From Virgisporangium ochraceum (GTDB taxonomy: Bacteria; Actinomycetota; Actinomycetes; Mycobacteriales; Micromonosporaceae), in contig NZ_BOPH01000062.1 of assembly GCF_016863655.1 (NCBI RefSeq), forward strand, positions 123,342 through 187,341: DNA of 64,000 nucleotides, given 5' to 3'. Of this stretch, positions 53,952 through 62,936 are shown piece after piece. Within the stretch, counting starts at the first letter, position 1; every line of letters starts with the position of its first letter. The position numbers and the translations under genes are program-made. Below the pieces are notes generated by a model. That model did not search any database. It was not told the origin of the DNA and saw nothing but the letters and a program-made list of their open reading frames with translations.

Positions 53952-54518
53952 TCACTGGGCTCGGCGTTCCGCCAGCTCGGTGACTCCCGGCGGGGGCAGG
54001 CCGGCCGTCGAGGCGAGCACCTCGCACCAGGCGTTCAGGTGCGCCGTGAGGTCCGCGTCGACGGGGGTCCAGGAGGCGCGGATCTCCATGTCGGCCGCGG
54101 GTGGTGGGCCGACGAGCGAGCCGAACCGGGTCGACAGGGTCTGTGTCACCGTGCCGCCCATGGCGCGGTGCTCGGCGCCGTAGGCGTCGAGCGCGTCGGT
54201 GAGCCAGCTCCAGCCGACGCCGGGCAGCAGCGGATCGGCGGCCAGCTCCGGCTCCAGCTCGGCGGTGACGTACGTGACCAGCCGCAGCGTTCCCTCCCAG
54301 GCCTCGTGGCCGTCGGGATCGTGGAGCAGGATCAGCCGGCCCGTCGCCACCTCCTCGTCCTGGCGGACCACGGCTCCGGAGAGCGCGAAGGCGTACGGGG
54401 CCAGGCGCTGCGGCGCGGGTATCTCGCTCAGCTCGATCTCCGGCCGGGGCCGCACCGAGCGGAGAGCCTCGACCGCACGGGCGAACGCCGGCGGAGCGGC
54501 CGGTGGTGCGGCGGTCAT
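53952..54518 (-). CDS. DUF3000 protein
   Basis: This 188-aa protein matches the actinobacterial DUF3000 family: RPEIELSEIPAPQRLAPYAFALS at the start (about 25-48), GRLILLHDPDGHEAWEG and IRASWTP. It lies divergent from hemE, as in related genomes. The function is unknown. Confidence 0.9.
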   Translation of the reverse strand: MTAAPPAAPPAFARAVEALRSVRPRPEIELSEIPAPQRLAPYAFALSGAVVRQDEEVATGRLILLHDPDGHEAWEGTLRLVTYVTAELEPELAADPLLPGVGWSWLTDALDAYGAEHRAMGGTVTQTLSTRFGSLVGPPPAADMEIRASWTPVDADLTAHLNAWCEVLASTAGLPPPGVTELAERRAQ

Positions 54519-54597
54519 GCTCGCAGCCTAGGCGCGTGCGCATCGATTGGTGCGCTGCGCCACGGGGTAAATACCGCCCGGATTACCATGACGGGCG

Positions 54598-55674
54598 ATG
54601 AACGAGTCGAGTACGACCCCCTTTCTCGCCGCCTGCCGTGGTGAACCCGTCCCGTACACGCCGGTCTGGTTCATGCGTCAGGCCGGCCGGTCACTGCCCG
54701 AGTACCGGGCGATCCGCGCCGGGATACCGATGCTCGAAGCCTGCCGGCAGCCCGACCTGATCTGCGAGATCACGCTGCAGCCGGTGCGGCGGCACAAGGT
54801 CGACGCGGCGATCCTGTTCAGCGACATCGTGGTGCCGCTCGCCGCGGCCGGCGTCGACGTCGACATCAAGCCGGGCGTCGGCCCGGTGGTGGCCGACCCG
54901 GTCCGCGACAGGGCCGCGGTGGCGAAGCTGCCGCACCTGTACGCCGACTCGGTGAGCTTCGTCGCCGAGGCGGTGGAGCTGCTGGTCAAGGAGCTGGGCG
55001 GCACGCCGTTGATCGGGTTCGCCGGCGCGCCGTTCACCCTCGCCAGCTACCTCGTGGAGGGCGGGCCGTCGCGCACCCACGCGAAGACGAAGGCGCTCAT
55101 GTACTCGGCGCCCGACGTGTGGCACGCGCTCTGCGAACGGCTGGCCGAGATCACGTCGAGCTTCCTGAACATCCAGATCGGCGCCGGCGCCTCGGCGGTG
55201 CAGCTGTTCGACTCGTGGGCGGGCGCGCTGTCGGAGGCCGACTACCGGCACTACGTGCTGCCGCACTCGACGAACGTGCTCGAGGGCCTGCCGGCGGGGG
55301 TCCCGCGCATCCACTTCGGCGTCGGCACCGGCGAGCTGCTGGGCGCGATGGCCGAGGCCGGCGCCGACGTGCTCGGGGTCGACTGGCGCACCCCGCTGTC
55401 GGCCGCGGCGGCCCGCGTCCCCGGCAAGCCGTTGCAGGGCAACCTCGACCCGTGCGTGCTCTTCGCGCCCGACGACGTGATCGACCTGGAGGTGCGCCGC
55501 GTGCTGGCCGAGGGCCGCACGGCACCCGGGCACGTGTTCAACCTCGGCCACGGCGTACTGCCGGAGACCGAGCCCGACCGGATCACCCGGGTGGTCGAGC
55601 TCGTGCACGAGCACAGCCGGCGGAGCGCAGCGGAGCCGGCTACCGGCTCACCGGTTCCTGGCGCCCAGCCGTAG
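54598..55674 (+). CDS. hemE: Uroporphyrinogen decarboxylase
   Basis: This 358-aa enzyme converts uroporphyrinogen III to coproporphyrinogen III. The active-site loop FMRQAGRSLPEYR, Asp in LFSDIVVPL and GFAGAPFTLASY are present. The protein ends with extra residues (RRSAAEPATGSPVPGAQP) encoded across a small hairpin repeat (55615-55641), so its normal end is probably near residue 340. The 3' end overlaps the convergent dehydrogenase by 27 bases. Confidence 0.96.
   Translation: MNESSTTPFLAACRGEPVPYTPVWFMRQAGRSLPEYRAIRAGIPMLEACRQPDLICEITLQPVRRHKVDAAILFSDIVVPLAAAGVDVDIKPGVGPVVADPVRDRAAVAKLPHLYADSVSFVAEAVELLVKELGGTPLIGFAGAPFTLASYLVEGGPSRTHAKTKALMYSAPDVWHALCERLAEITSSFLNIQIGAGASAVQLFDSWAGALSEADYRHYVLPHSTNVLEGLPAGVPRIHFGVGTGELLGAMAEAGADVLGVDWRTPLSAAAARVPGKPLQGNLDPCVLFAPDDVIDLEVRRVLAEGRTAPGHVFNLGHGVLPETEPDRITRVVELVHEHSRRSAAEPATGSPVPGAQP
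55615..55641 (+). repeat. Short hairpin repeat in the hemE 3' end
   Basis: AGCCGGC and GCCGGCT (7-bp arms) enclose GGAGCGCAGCGGA. The loop resembles the AGCGAAGCGGAG core of the stop-codon elements at cbiM and fadA. Confidence 0.5.
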
Positions 55675-56397
55675 GCCCTGCCAGGAGCCGTCGGCGTACC
55701 AGCCGCCGTCGACGTTGAGCATCGTGCCGTTGACGAAGCCGCTGCGGGCCGGATCGGCGAGGAACGCGATCGCCTGCGCGATGTCGTCGGGCTGGGCGAA
55801 CCGGCCCATCGGCACGTGGTCGGTGATGTCGCTGTCGACGTAGAGGGCGCTGGCCTGCGCGTCGTCGTCCATCTCCGTCTTGACCCAGCCCGGGCAGACG
55901 GCGTTGACCCGCACCCCGCGGCCGCCCCACTCCACCGCGAGGGTGCGCGTGAGCCCGACCAGGCCGTGCTTGCTGGCGTTGTAGGCGGCCCGGTCGGCGA
56001 TGCCCATCAGGCCGGCCACCGAGGCGACGTTGACGATCGACCCGCCGCCGGCCTCGAGCATCTGCCGGCCGAACGCCTGGCAGAGGAGGAACGCTCCGGT
56101 GAGGTTGACGTCGATCACGCGGCGGAACCGGGACGGGTCGATGCCCTCGGCCGGGCCGATGTCGGCGATCCCGGCGTTGTTCACGAGCACGTCGACGCGG
56201 CCGAGGGTGTCGCGTACCCGGTCGGCGAAGCCGGCCACGTCGGCGTCGTCGGCGACGTCGCCGGTGACGCCGAGCGCGAAACCCTCGACCGGCTGCCGGT
56301 CGAGGACCGCGACCGTGTAGCCCTCGCCGGCCAGCACCTCGGCGGTGCGCCGGCCGATTCCCTGAGCGGCACCCGTCACAACTGCGACTCCAGACAT
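55648..56397 (-). CDS. Short-chain dehydrogenase/reductase
   Basis: This 249-aa classical SDR has the NAD(P) motif TGAAQGIGR, NNAG and the catalytic Ser...YNASK. The substrate is unknown. It is encoded antisense between hemE and hemY, and its start ATG 56397 is 18 bases from the divergent hemY start. Confidence 0.9.
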   Translation of the reverse strand: MSGVAVVTGAAQGIGRRTAEVLAGEGYTVAVLDRQPVEGFALGVTGDVADDADVAGFADRVRDTLGRVDVLVNNAGIADIGPAEGIDPSRFRRVIDVNLTGAFLLCQAFGRQMLEAGGGSIVNVASVAGLMGIADRAAYNASKHGLVGLTRTLAVEWGGRGVRVNAVCPGWVKTEMDDDAQASALYVDSDITDHVPMGRFAQPDDIAQAIAFLADPARSGFVNGTMLNVDGGWYADGSWQGLRLGARNR

Positions 56398-56415
56398 GGT
56401 GGGCAGAATAGGCAC

Positions 56416-57756
56416 ATGCGGATCGTGGTCGTCGGAGGCGGGGTCGCCGGGTTGGCCGCGGCCCACCGGGCCGCCCAGCTGGGGGCCGACGTACAGGTCA
56501 TCGAGCAGTCACCGGCGGTCGGAGGCAAGCTGCGCACGGTGCCGCTGCCGTCGGGCCAGCCGGTCGACTCCGGAGCCGAGGCGTTCGCGGTGCGCGACCC
56601 GCAGACCGGCGAGCCGAGCCCCGCGTTCGAGCTGGCGCGGGAGCTCGGGCTCGACGGCGACCTGGTGGCGCCGGCGGTCAGCCGGGCCGCCGTGCTCGGG
56701 CCCGACGGGCTGGAGCCGATCCCGGCCGGCACGCTGATGGGCATCCCCGGGGAGGCGGCCGCGGAGACCGCCCCCTACAACGGCCCGCTGCTGGCGCCCG
56801 GGGCCGACGTGGCGGTCGGCGACCTCGTGCGGCGCCGGCTGGGCGCGTCGGTGGTCGACCGGCTCGTCGACCCGATGCTGGGCGGGGTCTACGCGGGCCG
56901 GGCCGACGACCTGTCGCTCGCGGCGACGATCCCGGCGCTCGCCACCGCCCTCGCCGGGTCACCGACGCTCACCGGCGCGGTGCGTGCCGTGCTCGCGGCC
57001 CGTCCCAAGGATCCGACCCCGCTCTTCAAGACCCTCGCCCGGGGACTGGGCAGCCTGGTCGACGCGCTCGCCGCCGCGGTCGGCGCCGACCGGGTGCACA
57101 CCGGACGGCCCGTGCGCGAGCTGTGCCGCACGCGCGACGGCCGGTGGCGGCTCACCGTGGGATCGACCCGTGACCCGCAGAACCTGCTGGCCGACGGGGT
57201 GGTGCTCGCGGTTCCCGCTCGCCCGGCCGAGAGGCTGCTGGCGAACGTGGCGCCGATCGACCTGAACCTGGACTACGCGAGTGTGGCGCTCGTGACAGCG
57301 GCGCTGCCGGAGGCAGCCCTCCCCGAATACTCCGGGCTTCTCGTCCCGTCCGGTTCCCGTATCCACATAAAAGCCGTCACTTTCCTCGACCGCAAGTGGC
57401 CCCACCTGCGCCGACCCGGACGGACGCTGGCCCGCCTCTCGCTCGGGCGGTTCGGCGAGGAGAGCGTGCTGCAACGGCCCGACGGAGAGCTCGTGGAGAC
57501 GGCGCTGGGCGACCTGGCCGACATCGTGGGCACGCCGCGACGGGCGCTCGAGTCGTCGGTGCACCGGTGGGGCGGCGCGTTGCCGCAGTACGCGCCGGGA
57601 CATCCGGCCCGGGTCGCGGCCGCGCGGTCCGCGCTGCCGCCCGGCCTCGCGCTCGCCGGCGCGGCCTACGACGGGGTCGGCGTTCCGGCGTGCGTGCGGT
57701 CTGGGCGGACGGCGGCGGAGGCCGTCGTCGCGGCGGTGGAAGAATCGATGGCATGA
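56416..57756 (+). CDS. cgoX: Coproporphyrinogen III / protoporphyrinogen oxidase (HemY/CgoX)
   Basis: This 446-aa FAD enzyme has the Rossmann motif VVVGGGVAGLAAAHRAA at the start and the C-terminal FAD block GAAYDGVGVPACVRSG. In actinobacteria that also carry HemQ, this protein makes coproporphyrin III in the coproporphyrin-dependent haem pathway. It overlaps hemQ as ATGA, consistent with sequential action. Confidence 0.93.
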   Translation: MRIVVVGGGVAGLAAAHRAAQLGADVQVIEQSPAVGGKLRTVPLPSGQPVDSGAEAFAVRDPQTGEPSPAFELARELGLDGDLVAPAVSRAAVLGPDGLEPIPAGTLMGIPGEAAAETAPYNGPLLAPGADVAVGDLVRRRLGASVVDRLVDPMLGGVYAGRADDLSLAATIPALATALAGSPTLTGAVRAVLAARPKDPTPLFKTLARGLGSLVDALAAAVGADRVHTGRPVRELCRTRDGRWRLTVGSTRDPQNLLADGVVLAVPARPAERLLANVAPIDLNLDYASVALVTAALPEAALPEYSGLLVPSGSRIHIKAVTFLDRKWPHLRRPGRTLARLSLGRFGEESVLQRPDGELVETALGDLADIVGTPRRALESSVHRWGGALPQYAPGHPARVAAARSALPPGLALAGAAYDGVGVPACVRSGRTAAEAVVAAVEESMA

Positions 57757-58448
57757 CCTCGAACGCGGCCCGCATCCGGGAGCTGAACGACACCATCCGG
57801 TACACGATGTGGTCGGTCTTCAAGGTGACCTCGCCGTTGGGTCCCTCCCGGCCTGAGATGGCCACCGAGGTCGGGGACCTGTTCGGGCAGCTGGCGGGCA
57901 AGGACGTGGTGGTGCGCGGCCTCTACGACGTGGCCGGGCTCCGCGCCGACGCCGACTACATGATCTGGTGGCACGCGTCGTCCGCCGACCTCCTGCAGGA
58001 CGCCTACGGCGCCTTCCGCCAGACCTCGCTCGGCCAGCACTCGACCGGCGTGTGGTCGGCGATGGCGCTGCACCGGCCGGCCGAGTTCAACAAGAGCCAC
58101 ATCCCGGCGTTCCTGGCCGGGGAGGAGGCGCGCGCGTACGTGTGCGTGTACCCGTTCGTGCGGTCGTACGAGTGGTACCTGCTGCCCGACGAGGAGCGGC
58201 GCGACATGCTGGCCGAGCACGGCCGGCAGGCGCGCGGGTACCCGGACGTGCGGGCCAACACGGTGGCGAGCTTCGCCCTCGGCGACTACGAGTGGATGCT
58301 GGCCTTCGAGGCCGACGAGCTGCACCGCATCGTCGACCTGATGCGCGACCTGCGCGCGTCGCGGGCGCGCCGGCACGTGCGCGAGGAGGTCCCGTTCTAC
58401 ACAGGCCGCCGCCGCGACGTCGCCGACCTGGTGGCCGGCCTGCCCTAG
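57753..58448 (+). CDS. chdC: Coproheme decarboxylase HemQ/ChdC
   Basis: This 231-aa chlorite-dismutase-fold enzyme makes haem b from iron coproporphyrin. The catalytic Tyr133 lies in VCVYPFVRSYEW and the proximal His156 in MLAEHG; the length fits the actinobacterial type. It is translationally coupled to cgoX. The ferrochelatase is not in this window. Confidence 0.95.
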   Translation: MTSNAARIRELNDTIRYTMWSVFKVTSPLGPSRPEMATEVGDLFGQLAGKDVVVRGLYDVAGLRADADYMIWWHASSADLLQDAYGAFRQTSLGQHSTGVWSAMALHRPAEFNKSHIPAFLAGEEARAYVCVYPFVRSYEWYLLPDEERRDMLAEHGRQARGYPDVRANTVASFALGDYEWMLAFEADELHRIVDLMRDLRASRARRHVREEVPFYTGRRRDVADLVAGLP

Positions 58449-58466
58449 CTGGCGGCTAGGCCTGCG

Positions 58467-58907
58467 TCAGGCCCTGCGCATCGGGGTGTGGGGGATGCCG
58501 TCCTCCAGGTACTCCGGGCCGTACGCCTCGAACCCGAACCTGCTGTACCAGCCGACGAGGTGGCTCTGCGCGTCGAGCACCGTGGGCGCCGCGGGGTCGA
58601 TCTCCAGGGCGGCGGCCATCAGCCGCTTGGCGTGCCCCTCGCCGCGGGCCTTGCGGGCGGTGACCACGCGCCCGATGCGCATCGATCCATCGGACTCGGT
58701 GAGTACGCGAAGGTACGCCAGTGGCGCGGCGGGATCGGCACCCGCGGTGACCCACAAGTGTCGGGTTCCCGGCTCGTTGTCGCGGCCGTCGAGCTCCGGG
58801 TAGGCACACGACTGCTCGACCACGAAGACGTCGACCCGGAGTTTCAGCAGCGCATACAGGACATCCGGGGCCAGGTCGGCAAACGACTCGTTATGGATGG
58901 TCGTCAC
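58467..58907 (-). CDS. ElaA-type GNAT acetyltransferase
   Basis: This 146-aa protein has the ElaA pattern: LYALLKLRVDVFVVEQ, CAYPELDGRD, RIGRVVTARKARGEGHAKRL and WYSRFGFEAYGPEY. Motif A (RGEGHA) binds acetyl-CoA. The substrate is unknown. It is convergent with chdC after 18 bases. Confidence 0.88.
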   Translation of the reverse strand: MTTIHNESFADLAPDVLYALLKLRVDVFVVEQSCAYPELDGRDNEPGTRHLWVTAGADPAAPLAYLRVLTESDGSMRIGRVVTARKARGEGHAKRLMAAALEIDPAAPTVLDAQSHLVGWYSRFGFEAYGPEYLEDGIPHTPMRRA

Positions 58908-59054
58908 TGGGTACCTTTCCTGGGCGTTTTTTCACCTTACTCTCAGCAACCCTTGAGCCAGGAACTGGCGCGCCCGCGTTAACGTTTATTTGATCATCTC
59001 TGAAACAACGGAACAGCATGCTCGACCCGTTCTAGAGGTATGGGGTCCACACGA

Positions 59055-60248
59055 ATGAGCGCCGGGACGCGGCAGGCACGTGCGGGCGCGGGTCAGGCAC
59101 CCGCGCGACGCCGCGATCCACTGTGGGCGAAGGCGTTCGTGTTGTTCGGGGCACTGCTGATGGTGGCCGCCGGCGGGGCGATCGTCGCCAAGAACGCGCT
59201 GTTCAACTACGCGACCCGCAGCGTCTCGGAGGAGAACCTGCTCGGGTCGGCCGGCAGCGCCAACCTGCAGCGCGGGCACGTCGACATCACCGGCGCGAAG
59301 AACATCCTGCTCGTGGGCACCGACCAGCGGCCGTGGGAGCCCGAGGGCAAGGACCTGGTGCGGGCCGACTCGATCATCGTCCTGCACATCCCGGCCGACC
59401 ACGCGTCGGCGTACCTCGTCTCGATTCCGCGTGACACCTGGGTCGAGGTGCCGGCGTTCGACAACGGCGTCCGGAAGATCGGCCGCCAGTACGACAAGAT
59501 CAACGGAGCGTTCGGCCTGGGTGGTCAGGGCCTCACGGGCGCGCAGGCGCGGGCGAAGTCGATCCAGCTGCTCGCGCTCACGATCAAGGAGCACTGGCAG
59601 ATCGAGTTCGACGCGGCGGCGATCGTCGACTTCAACGGCTTCAAGGACGTGGTCAACGTGCTGGGCGGGGTCGACATGTACGTCGACCAGGACGTCACGT
59701 CCGTCCACATCGGGTTCACCGCGAGCGGCGAGCAGAAGGTGCCGTTCAAGCAGTACAACTGCAACGGCGGCGCGACGTGCCTGCAGGCGATCCCCGGGGT
59801 CACGCCGAAGAAGTACACCGTCGGCTACCAGCACCTGGAGCCGTGGGAGGCCCTCGACTACGTGCGCCAGCGCGAGACGCTGCCGAACAGCGACTACGAC
59901 CGGCAGCGCCACCAGCAGCAGTTCCTGAAGGCGCTGTTCACGAAGATGCTGAGCAAGGACGTGCTGACCAACCCGTTGCAGTTCAACAAGGTCGTCGGCG
60001 TCGTCGGCAAGGCGATGACCATCGACTCGGGCGGCATCGACCTCGAAGACTGGGCCTTCGCGATGAAGAACATCGGCGGCGACGACCTGGTCACCCTGAA
60101 GACCAACAACGGCACGTTCAACGCCTCACCCGACAACCGCGGTGCCGAAGCGCTCGATGAGCTGACGGTGGAGCTGCTCACCTCGATCAGGGAGAACCGG
60201 GTGGAGGAGTTCGTGGCCGCCCACCCGGATCTCGCGACGGCGAGCTAG
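59055..60248 (+). CDS. LytR-CpsA-Psr (LCP) family wall-polymer ligase
   Basis: This 397-aa protein has a basic cytoplasmic start, one membrane helix (about 30-50) and an outside LCP domain. Key blocks are ILLVGTDQR, VRADSIIVLHIP, VSIPRDTWVEV, VDFNGFKDVVNVLGGVDM and YVRQRETLPNSDYDRQRHQQQF (the last about residues 272-293). LCP enzymes attach glycopolymers to peptidoglycan. ATG 59055 has GGGG nine bases upstream; an in-frame ATG at 59040 is an alternative. The upstream 147 bases are unusually AT-rich for the window. Confidence 0.93.
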   Translation: MSAGTRQARAGAGQAPARRRDPLWAKAFVLFGALLMVAAGGAIVAKNALFNYATRSVSEENLLGSAGSANLQRGHVDITGAKNILLVGTDQRPWEPEGKDLVRADSIIVLHIPADHASAYLVSIPRDTWVEVPAFDNGVRKIGRQYDKINGAFGLGGQGLTGAQARAKSIQLLALTIKEHWQIEFDAAAIVDFNGFKDVVNVLGGVDMYVDQDVTSVHIGFTASGEQKVPFKQYNCNGGATCLQAIPGVTPKKYTVGYQHLEPWEALDYVRQRETLPNSDYDRQRHQQQFLKALFTKMLSKDVLTNPLQFNKVVGVVGKAMTIDSGGIDLEDWAFAMKNIGGDDLVTLKTNNGTFNASPDNRGAEALDELTVELLTSIRENRVEEFVAAHPDLATAS

Positions 60249-60321
60249 GCCGCACCGTTCCTCGGTCGCGACGACGCCCCCGATCGGCGCACGCCTCGAC
60301 GACGGCGCGACCGCCGCACGA

Positions 60322-60744
60322 CTACTCGCTGGGTTCCAGGCGGATCGACAGTGAGTTGACGCAGTGCCGGGTGTTCTTCGCGGTCATGCGTTCGCCGCGG
60401 AAGACGTGTCCGAGGTGCGAGTCGCAGTTGGCGCAGCGGATCTCGGTGCGCACCATGCCGAGCGTCCGGTCCTCGATCTCGACGACCGTGCCGGGGATCG
60501 CGTCGTCGAAGCTGGGCCAGCCGCAGTGCGAGTCGAACTTGGTGGTGCTGTCGAAGAGCTTGGCGCCGCAGGCGCGGCAGTGGTAGACGCCGGCGGTCTT
60601 CGTGTCCACGTACTCGCCGCTCCAGGCCGGCTCGGTGCCGGCCTGACGGAGCACCCGGAACTCGGCCGGCGTCAGCCGGACCCGCCACTCGTCCTCGGTG
60701 CGGGGTAACTCCCGCGTCGCGCCGTCGTTCTTGTCTTCGGTCAT
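60322..60744 (-). CDS. msrB: Peptide-methionine (R)-S-oxide reductase
   Basis: This 140-aa enzyme repairs oxidised methionine. Zinc Cys are at 56/59 (CRAC) and 104/107 (CANC), the catalytic Cys128 is in RHCVNSLSI, and Cys74 in CGWPSF is the usual resolving position. The gene is single, convergent with the LCP gene after 73 bases. Confidence 0.96.
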   Translation of the reverse strand: MTEDKNDGATRELPRTEDEWRVRLTPAEFRVLRQAGTEPAWSGEYVDTKTAGVYHCRACGAKLFDSTTKFDSHCGWPSFDDAIPGTVVEIEDRTLGMVRTEIRCANCDSHLGHVFRGERMTAKNTRHCVNSLSIRLEPSE

Positions 60745-60846
60745 TCCTCAACGGTACGACCTCGGCGTGGCCTGTTCCGTTTGGTCCGTTTTGCTAGCTA
60801 TGGTGCTTTCTGCTGTTGCTGTTACGGATGATGACGGGGAGACCTG

Positions 60847-61854
60847 ATGAGGAAGTTGGTGGGCGCGCTGGCCATGGGGGCGGCGGGCGCGGTCGGCGCA
60901 CTGTCCCTGGCCCCGACGGCGGCACAGGCCACCGTCGCGCCGGTGCTGGAGACGTGTGGCTGCGACCACCTCGGTCAGTGGCTTCCCGGCGGCGACATGG
61001 GCCTGGACCCCGGGTTCGCCCCGGCCGGCAGCGCCGACGGTCCCGGCGGCCACGGGCGCGGTGCCGCGCGTGCGTACGGCGCCGGCGCCGGCGCGGGCTC
61101 CGACGATGGTTACGGCAACGGCGGTGGGCGCGGCCATGGTCACGGCAATGGCAGCGGTCACGGTGACGGCGGCGGTCGGGGCCATGGTGACGGCGGCGGC
61201 AATGGCGGCGGCAGTGGGACCGGCAGCGGGACCGGCCATGGGACGGGCGGCGGCGGCTCCCGGGGTGGCGACGGCTACGGCGGCCCCGGTGGAACCGGTG
61301 GCGAGGGCCCGGGCGGTGGAGGTCCGAGCGGCTCCGGTGGCGAGGGCCCCGGTGGCGGGGGTCCCAGCGGCGGGCAGCCCGGCGGCAACGGTGGTGCCAG
61401 CGGTGGGGAGCAGCCGGGCGGTGAACAGCCCAGTGGTAGTGGTGGTGCCAGCGGCGGCGAGGGTCCCGGCGGGGGTCCCGGCGGCGGGCAACCCGGTGGC
61501 AACGGTGGTGCCAGCGGCGGGGAGCAGCCGGGCGGCGAACAGCCGAGCGGTAGTGGTGGTGCCAGCGGCGGCGAGGGTCCCGGTGGGGAACTGCCGGGCG
61601 AGGGGCCGACCGGTTCCGGCGGGGCCAGCGGCGAGGTCCCCGGCGGCGGGACCGGTGGAGCCAGCGGACTGCCCGACGACTCGTCGGGTGGGGGTGGGGT
61701 CAGCGGCCAGGGCACACTGCCGACCACCGGTGCTTCGGTCGAGGTGCTGACCGCCGGGGGAGCGGCGCTGGTGGCCGCCGGCGGGCTGCTCGTGTACGGG
61801 GCCCGCGCCCGTCGTCGGCCCTCGCCCCGGCCGCGGCGGGCCGTCGCCGGCTGA
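60847..61854 (+). CDS. Glycine-rich LPTTG-anchored cell-wall protein
   Basis: This 335-aa protein has a signal peptide (cleavage near AQATVA) and a short Cys-containing head (ETCGCDHLGQWLPGGDMGLDPGF). About 230 residues of Gly/Ser/Pro/Gln low complexity follow, then LPTTG, a hydrophobic helix and a basic tail. LPxTG is a sortase signal. Inside the Gly-rich part a 38-residue unit beginning GQPGGNGGASGGEQPGG is repeated twice (DNA period 114 bp, about 61374-61600). It resembles a stalk or matrix protein; no binding domain is recognised. Confidence 0.88.
   Translation: MRKLVGALAMGAAGAVGALSLAPTAAQATVAPVLETCGCDHLGQWLPGGDMGLDPGFAPAGSADGPGGHGRGAARAYGAGAGAGSDDGYGNGGGRGHGHGNGSGHGDGGGRGHGDGGGNGGGSGTGSGTGHGTGGGGSRGGDGYGGPGGTGGEGPGGGGPSGSGGEGPGGGGPSGGQPGGNGGASGGEQPGGEQPSGSGGASGGEGPGGGPGGGQPGGNGGASGGEQPGGEQPSGSGGASGGEGPGGELPGEGPTGSGGASGEVPGGGTGGASGLPDDSSGGGGVSGQGTLPTTGASVEVLTAGGAALVAAGGLLVYGARARRRPSPRPRRAVAG
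61374..61600 (+). repeat. Tandem duplication of 114 bp in the glycine-rich wall protein
   Basis: Two adjacent units encode GQPGGNGGASGGEQPGG...SGGEGPGG with a few silent differences. The rest of the Gly-rich region is less regular. Confidence 0.75.
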
Positions 61855-61922
61855 CCCGCGCACGTGGCCGGCCAGCCTGCGTGCACGCGGTGCAGCCCAC
61901 GGTGCTGCCGTAGGGTCGCCTC

Positions 61923-62936
61923 ATGGCGAAACCGGAAGTGGCGCAGATCGAGGTCGCGGGCCGGCAGGTGCGGCTGACCAGCCCGGACAAGGTCTACTTC
62001 CCGCAGCGCGGCTACACCAAGCGCGACGTCTTCGAGTACTACCTCGCCGTCGGCGACGGGATCTTCCGGGCGCTCCGTAACCGGCCCACCACGTTGCAGC
62101 GGTTCCCGGAGGGCATCGAGGGCGAGATGTTCTTCCAGAAGCGGCTCTCGACCCGCGGTGTTCCGCCGTGGGTCGAGAGCGCGACGATCGCGTTCCCCGG
62201 CGGGCGCACCGCCGACGAGCTGTGCCCGGCCGACCTGGCGCACGTGGCGTGGGCGGCCCAGATGGGCACGATCGTGTTCCACCCGTGGCCGGTGCGCAAG
62301 GAGAACGTCGACAACCCCGACGAGCTGCGCATCGACCTCGACCCGCAGCCGGGCACCGACTTCGACGACGCGGTCGAGGCGGCCGGCGCGCTCCGGGAGG
62401 TCCTCGACGAGCTCGGGTGGACCGGCTGGCCCAAGACCTCCGGCGGTCGCGGGGTGCACGTATACGTGCGCATCAAGCCGGAGTGGACGTTCGTCGAGGC
62501 GCGCCGGGCCGGCATCGCCCTGGCCCGGGAGGTGGAGCGGCGCCGTCCCGACAAGGTCACCACCAACTGGTGGAAGGAGGAGCGCGGGCAGCGCGTGTTC
62601 ATCGACTACAACCAGATGGCCCGCGACCGCACCATCGCCTGCGCGTACTCGCTGCGGGCCAACGCCCGCGCCACGGTGTCGGCGCCGGTGACCTGGGACG
62701 AGCTGACCGAGGTCGAACCCGACGATTTCGACCTGCGTACGATGCCGAAGCGGTTCGCCGAGACCGGTGACCCGCACGCCGGCATCGACGACTCGGCGGT
62801 CGACATCACCCCGCTCCTGGAGTGGTACGCGGCCGACGAGCGCGGCGACATGCCGTACCCGCCGGAGTACCCGAAGATGCCGGGTGAGCCGAAGCGGGTC
62901 CAGCCGAGCAAGGACCGAGACCTGAAGGACAAGTAG
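61923..62936 (+). CDS. LigD-type primase/polymerase domain protein, stand-alone
   Basis: This 337-aa protein is the polymerase (AEP/PrimPol) module of bacterial non-homologous end joining. Seen are TSPDKVYFP, the metal-binding acidic motif DLDPQPGTDFDD, TSGGRGVHVYV and the C-terminal NQMARDRTIACAYSLR. The ligase and nuclease domains of full LigD are absent, and no ku gene is nearby. It overlaps the next gene as TAGTG, by one base. Confidence 0.93.
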   Translation: MAKPEVAQIEVAGRQVRLTSPDKVYFPQRGYTKRDVFEYYLAVGDGIFRALRNRPTTLQRFPEGIEGEMFFQKRLSTRGVPPWVESATIAFPGGRTADELCPADLAHVAWAAQMGTIVFHPWPVRKENVDNPDELRIDLDPQPGTDFDDAVEAAGALREVLDELGWTGWPKTSGGRGVHVYVRIKPEWTFVEARRAGIALAREVERRRPDKVTTNWWKEERGQRVFIDYNQMARDRTIACAYSLRANARATVSAPVTWDELTEVEPDDFDLRTMPKRFAETGDPHAGIDDSAVDITPLLEWYAADERGDMPYPPEYPKMPGEPKRVQPSKDRDLKDK

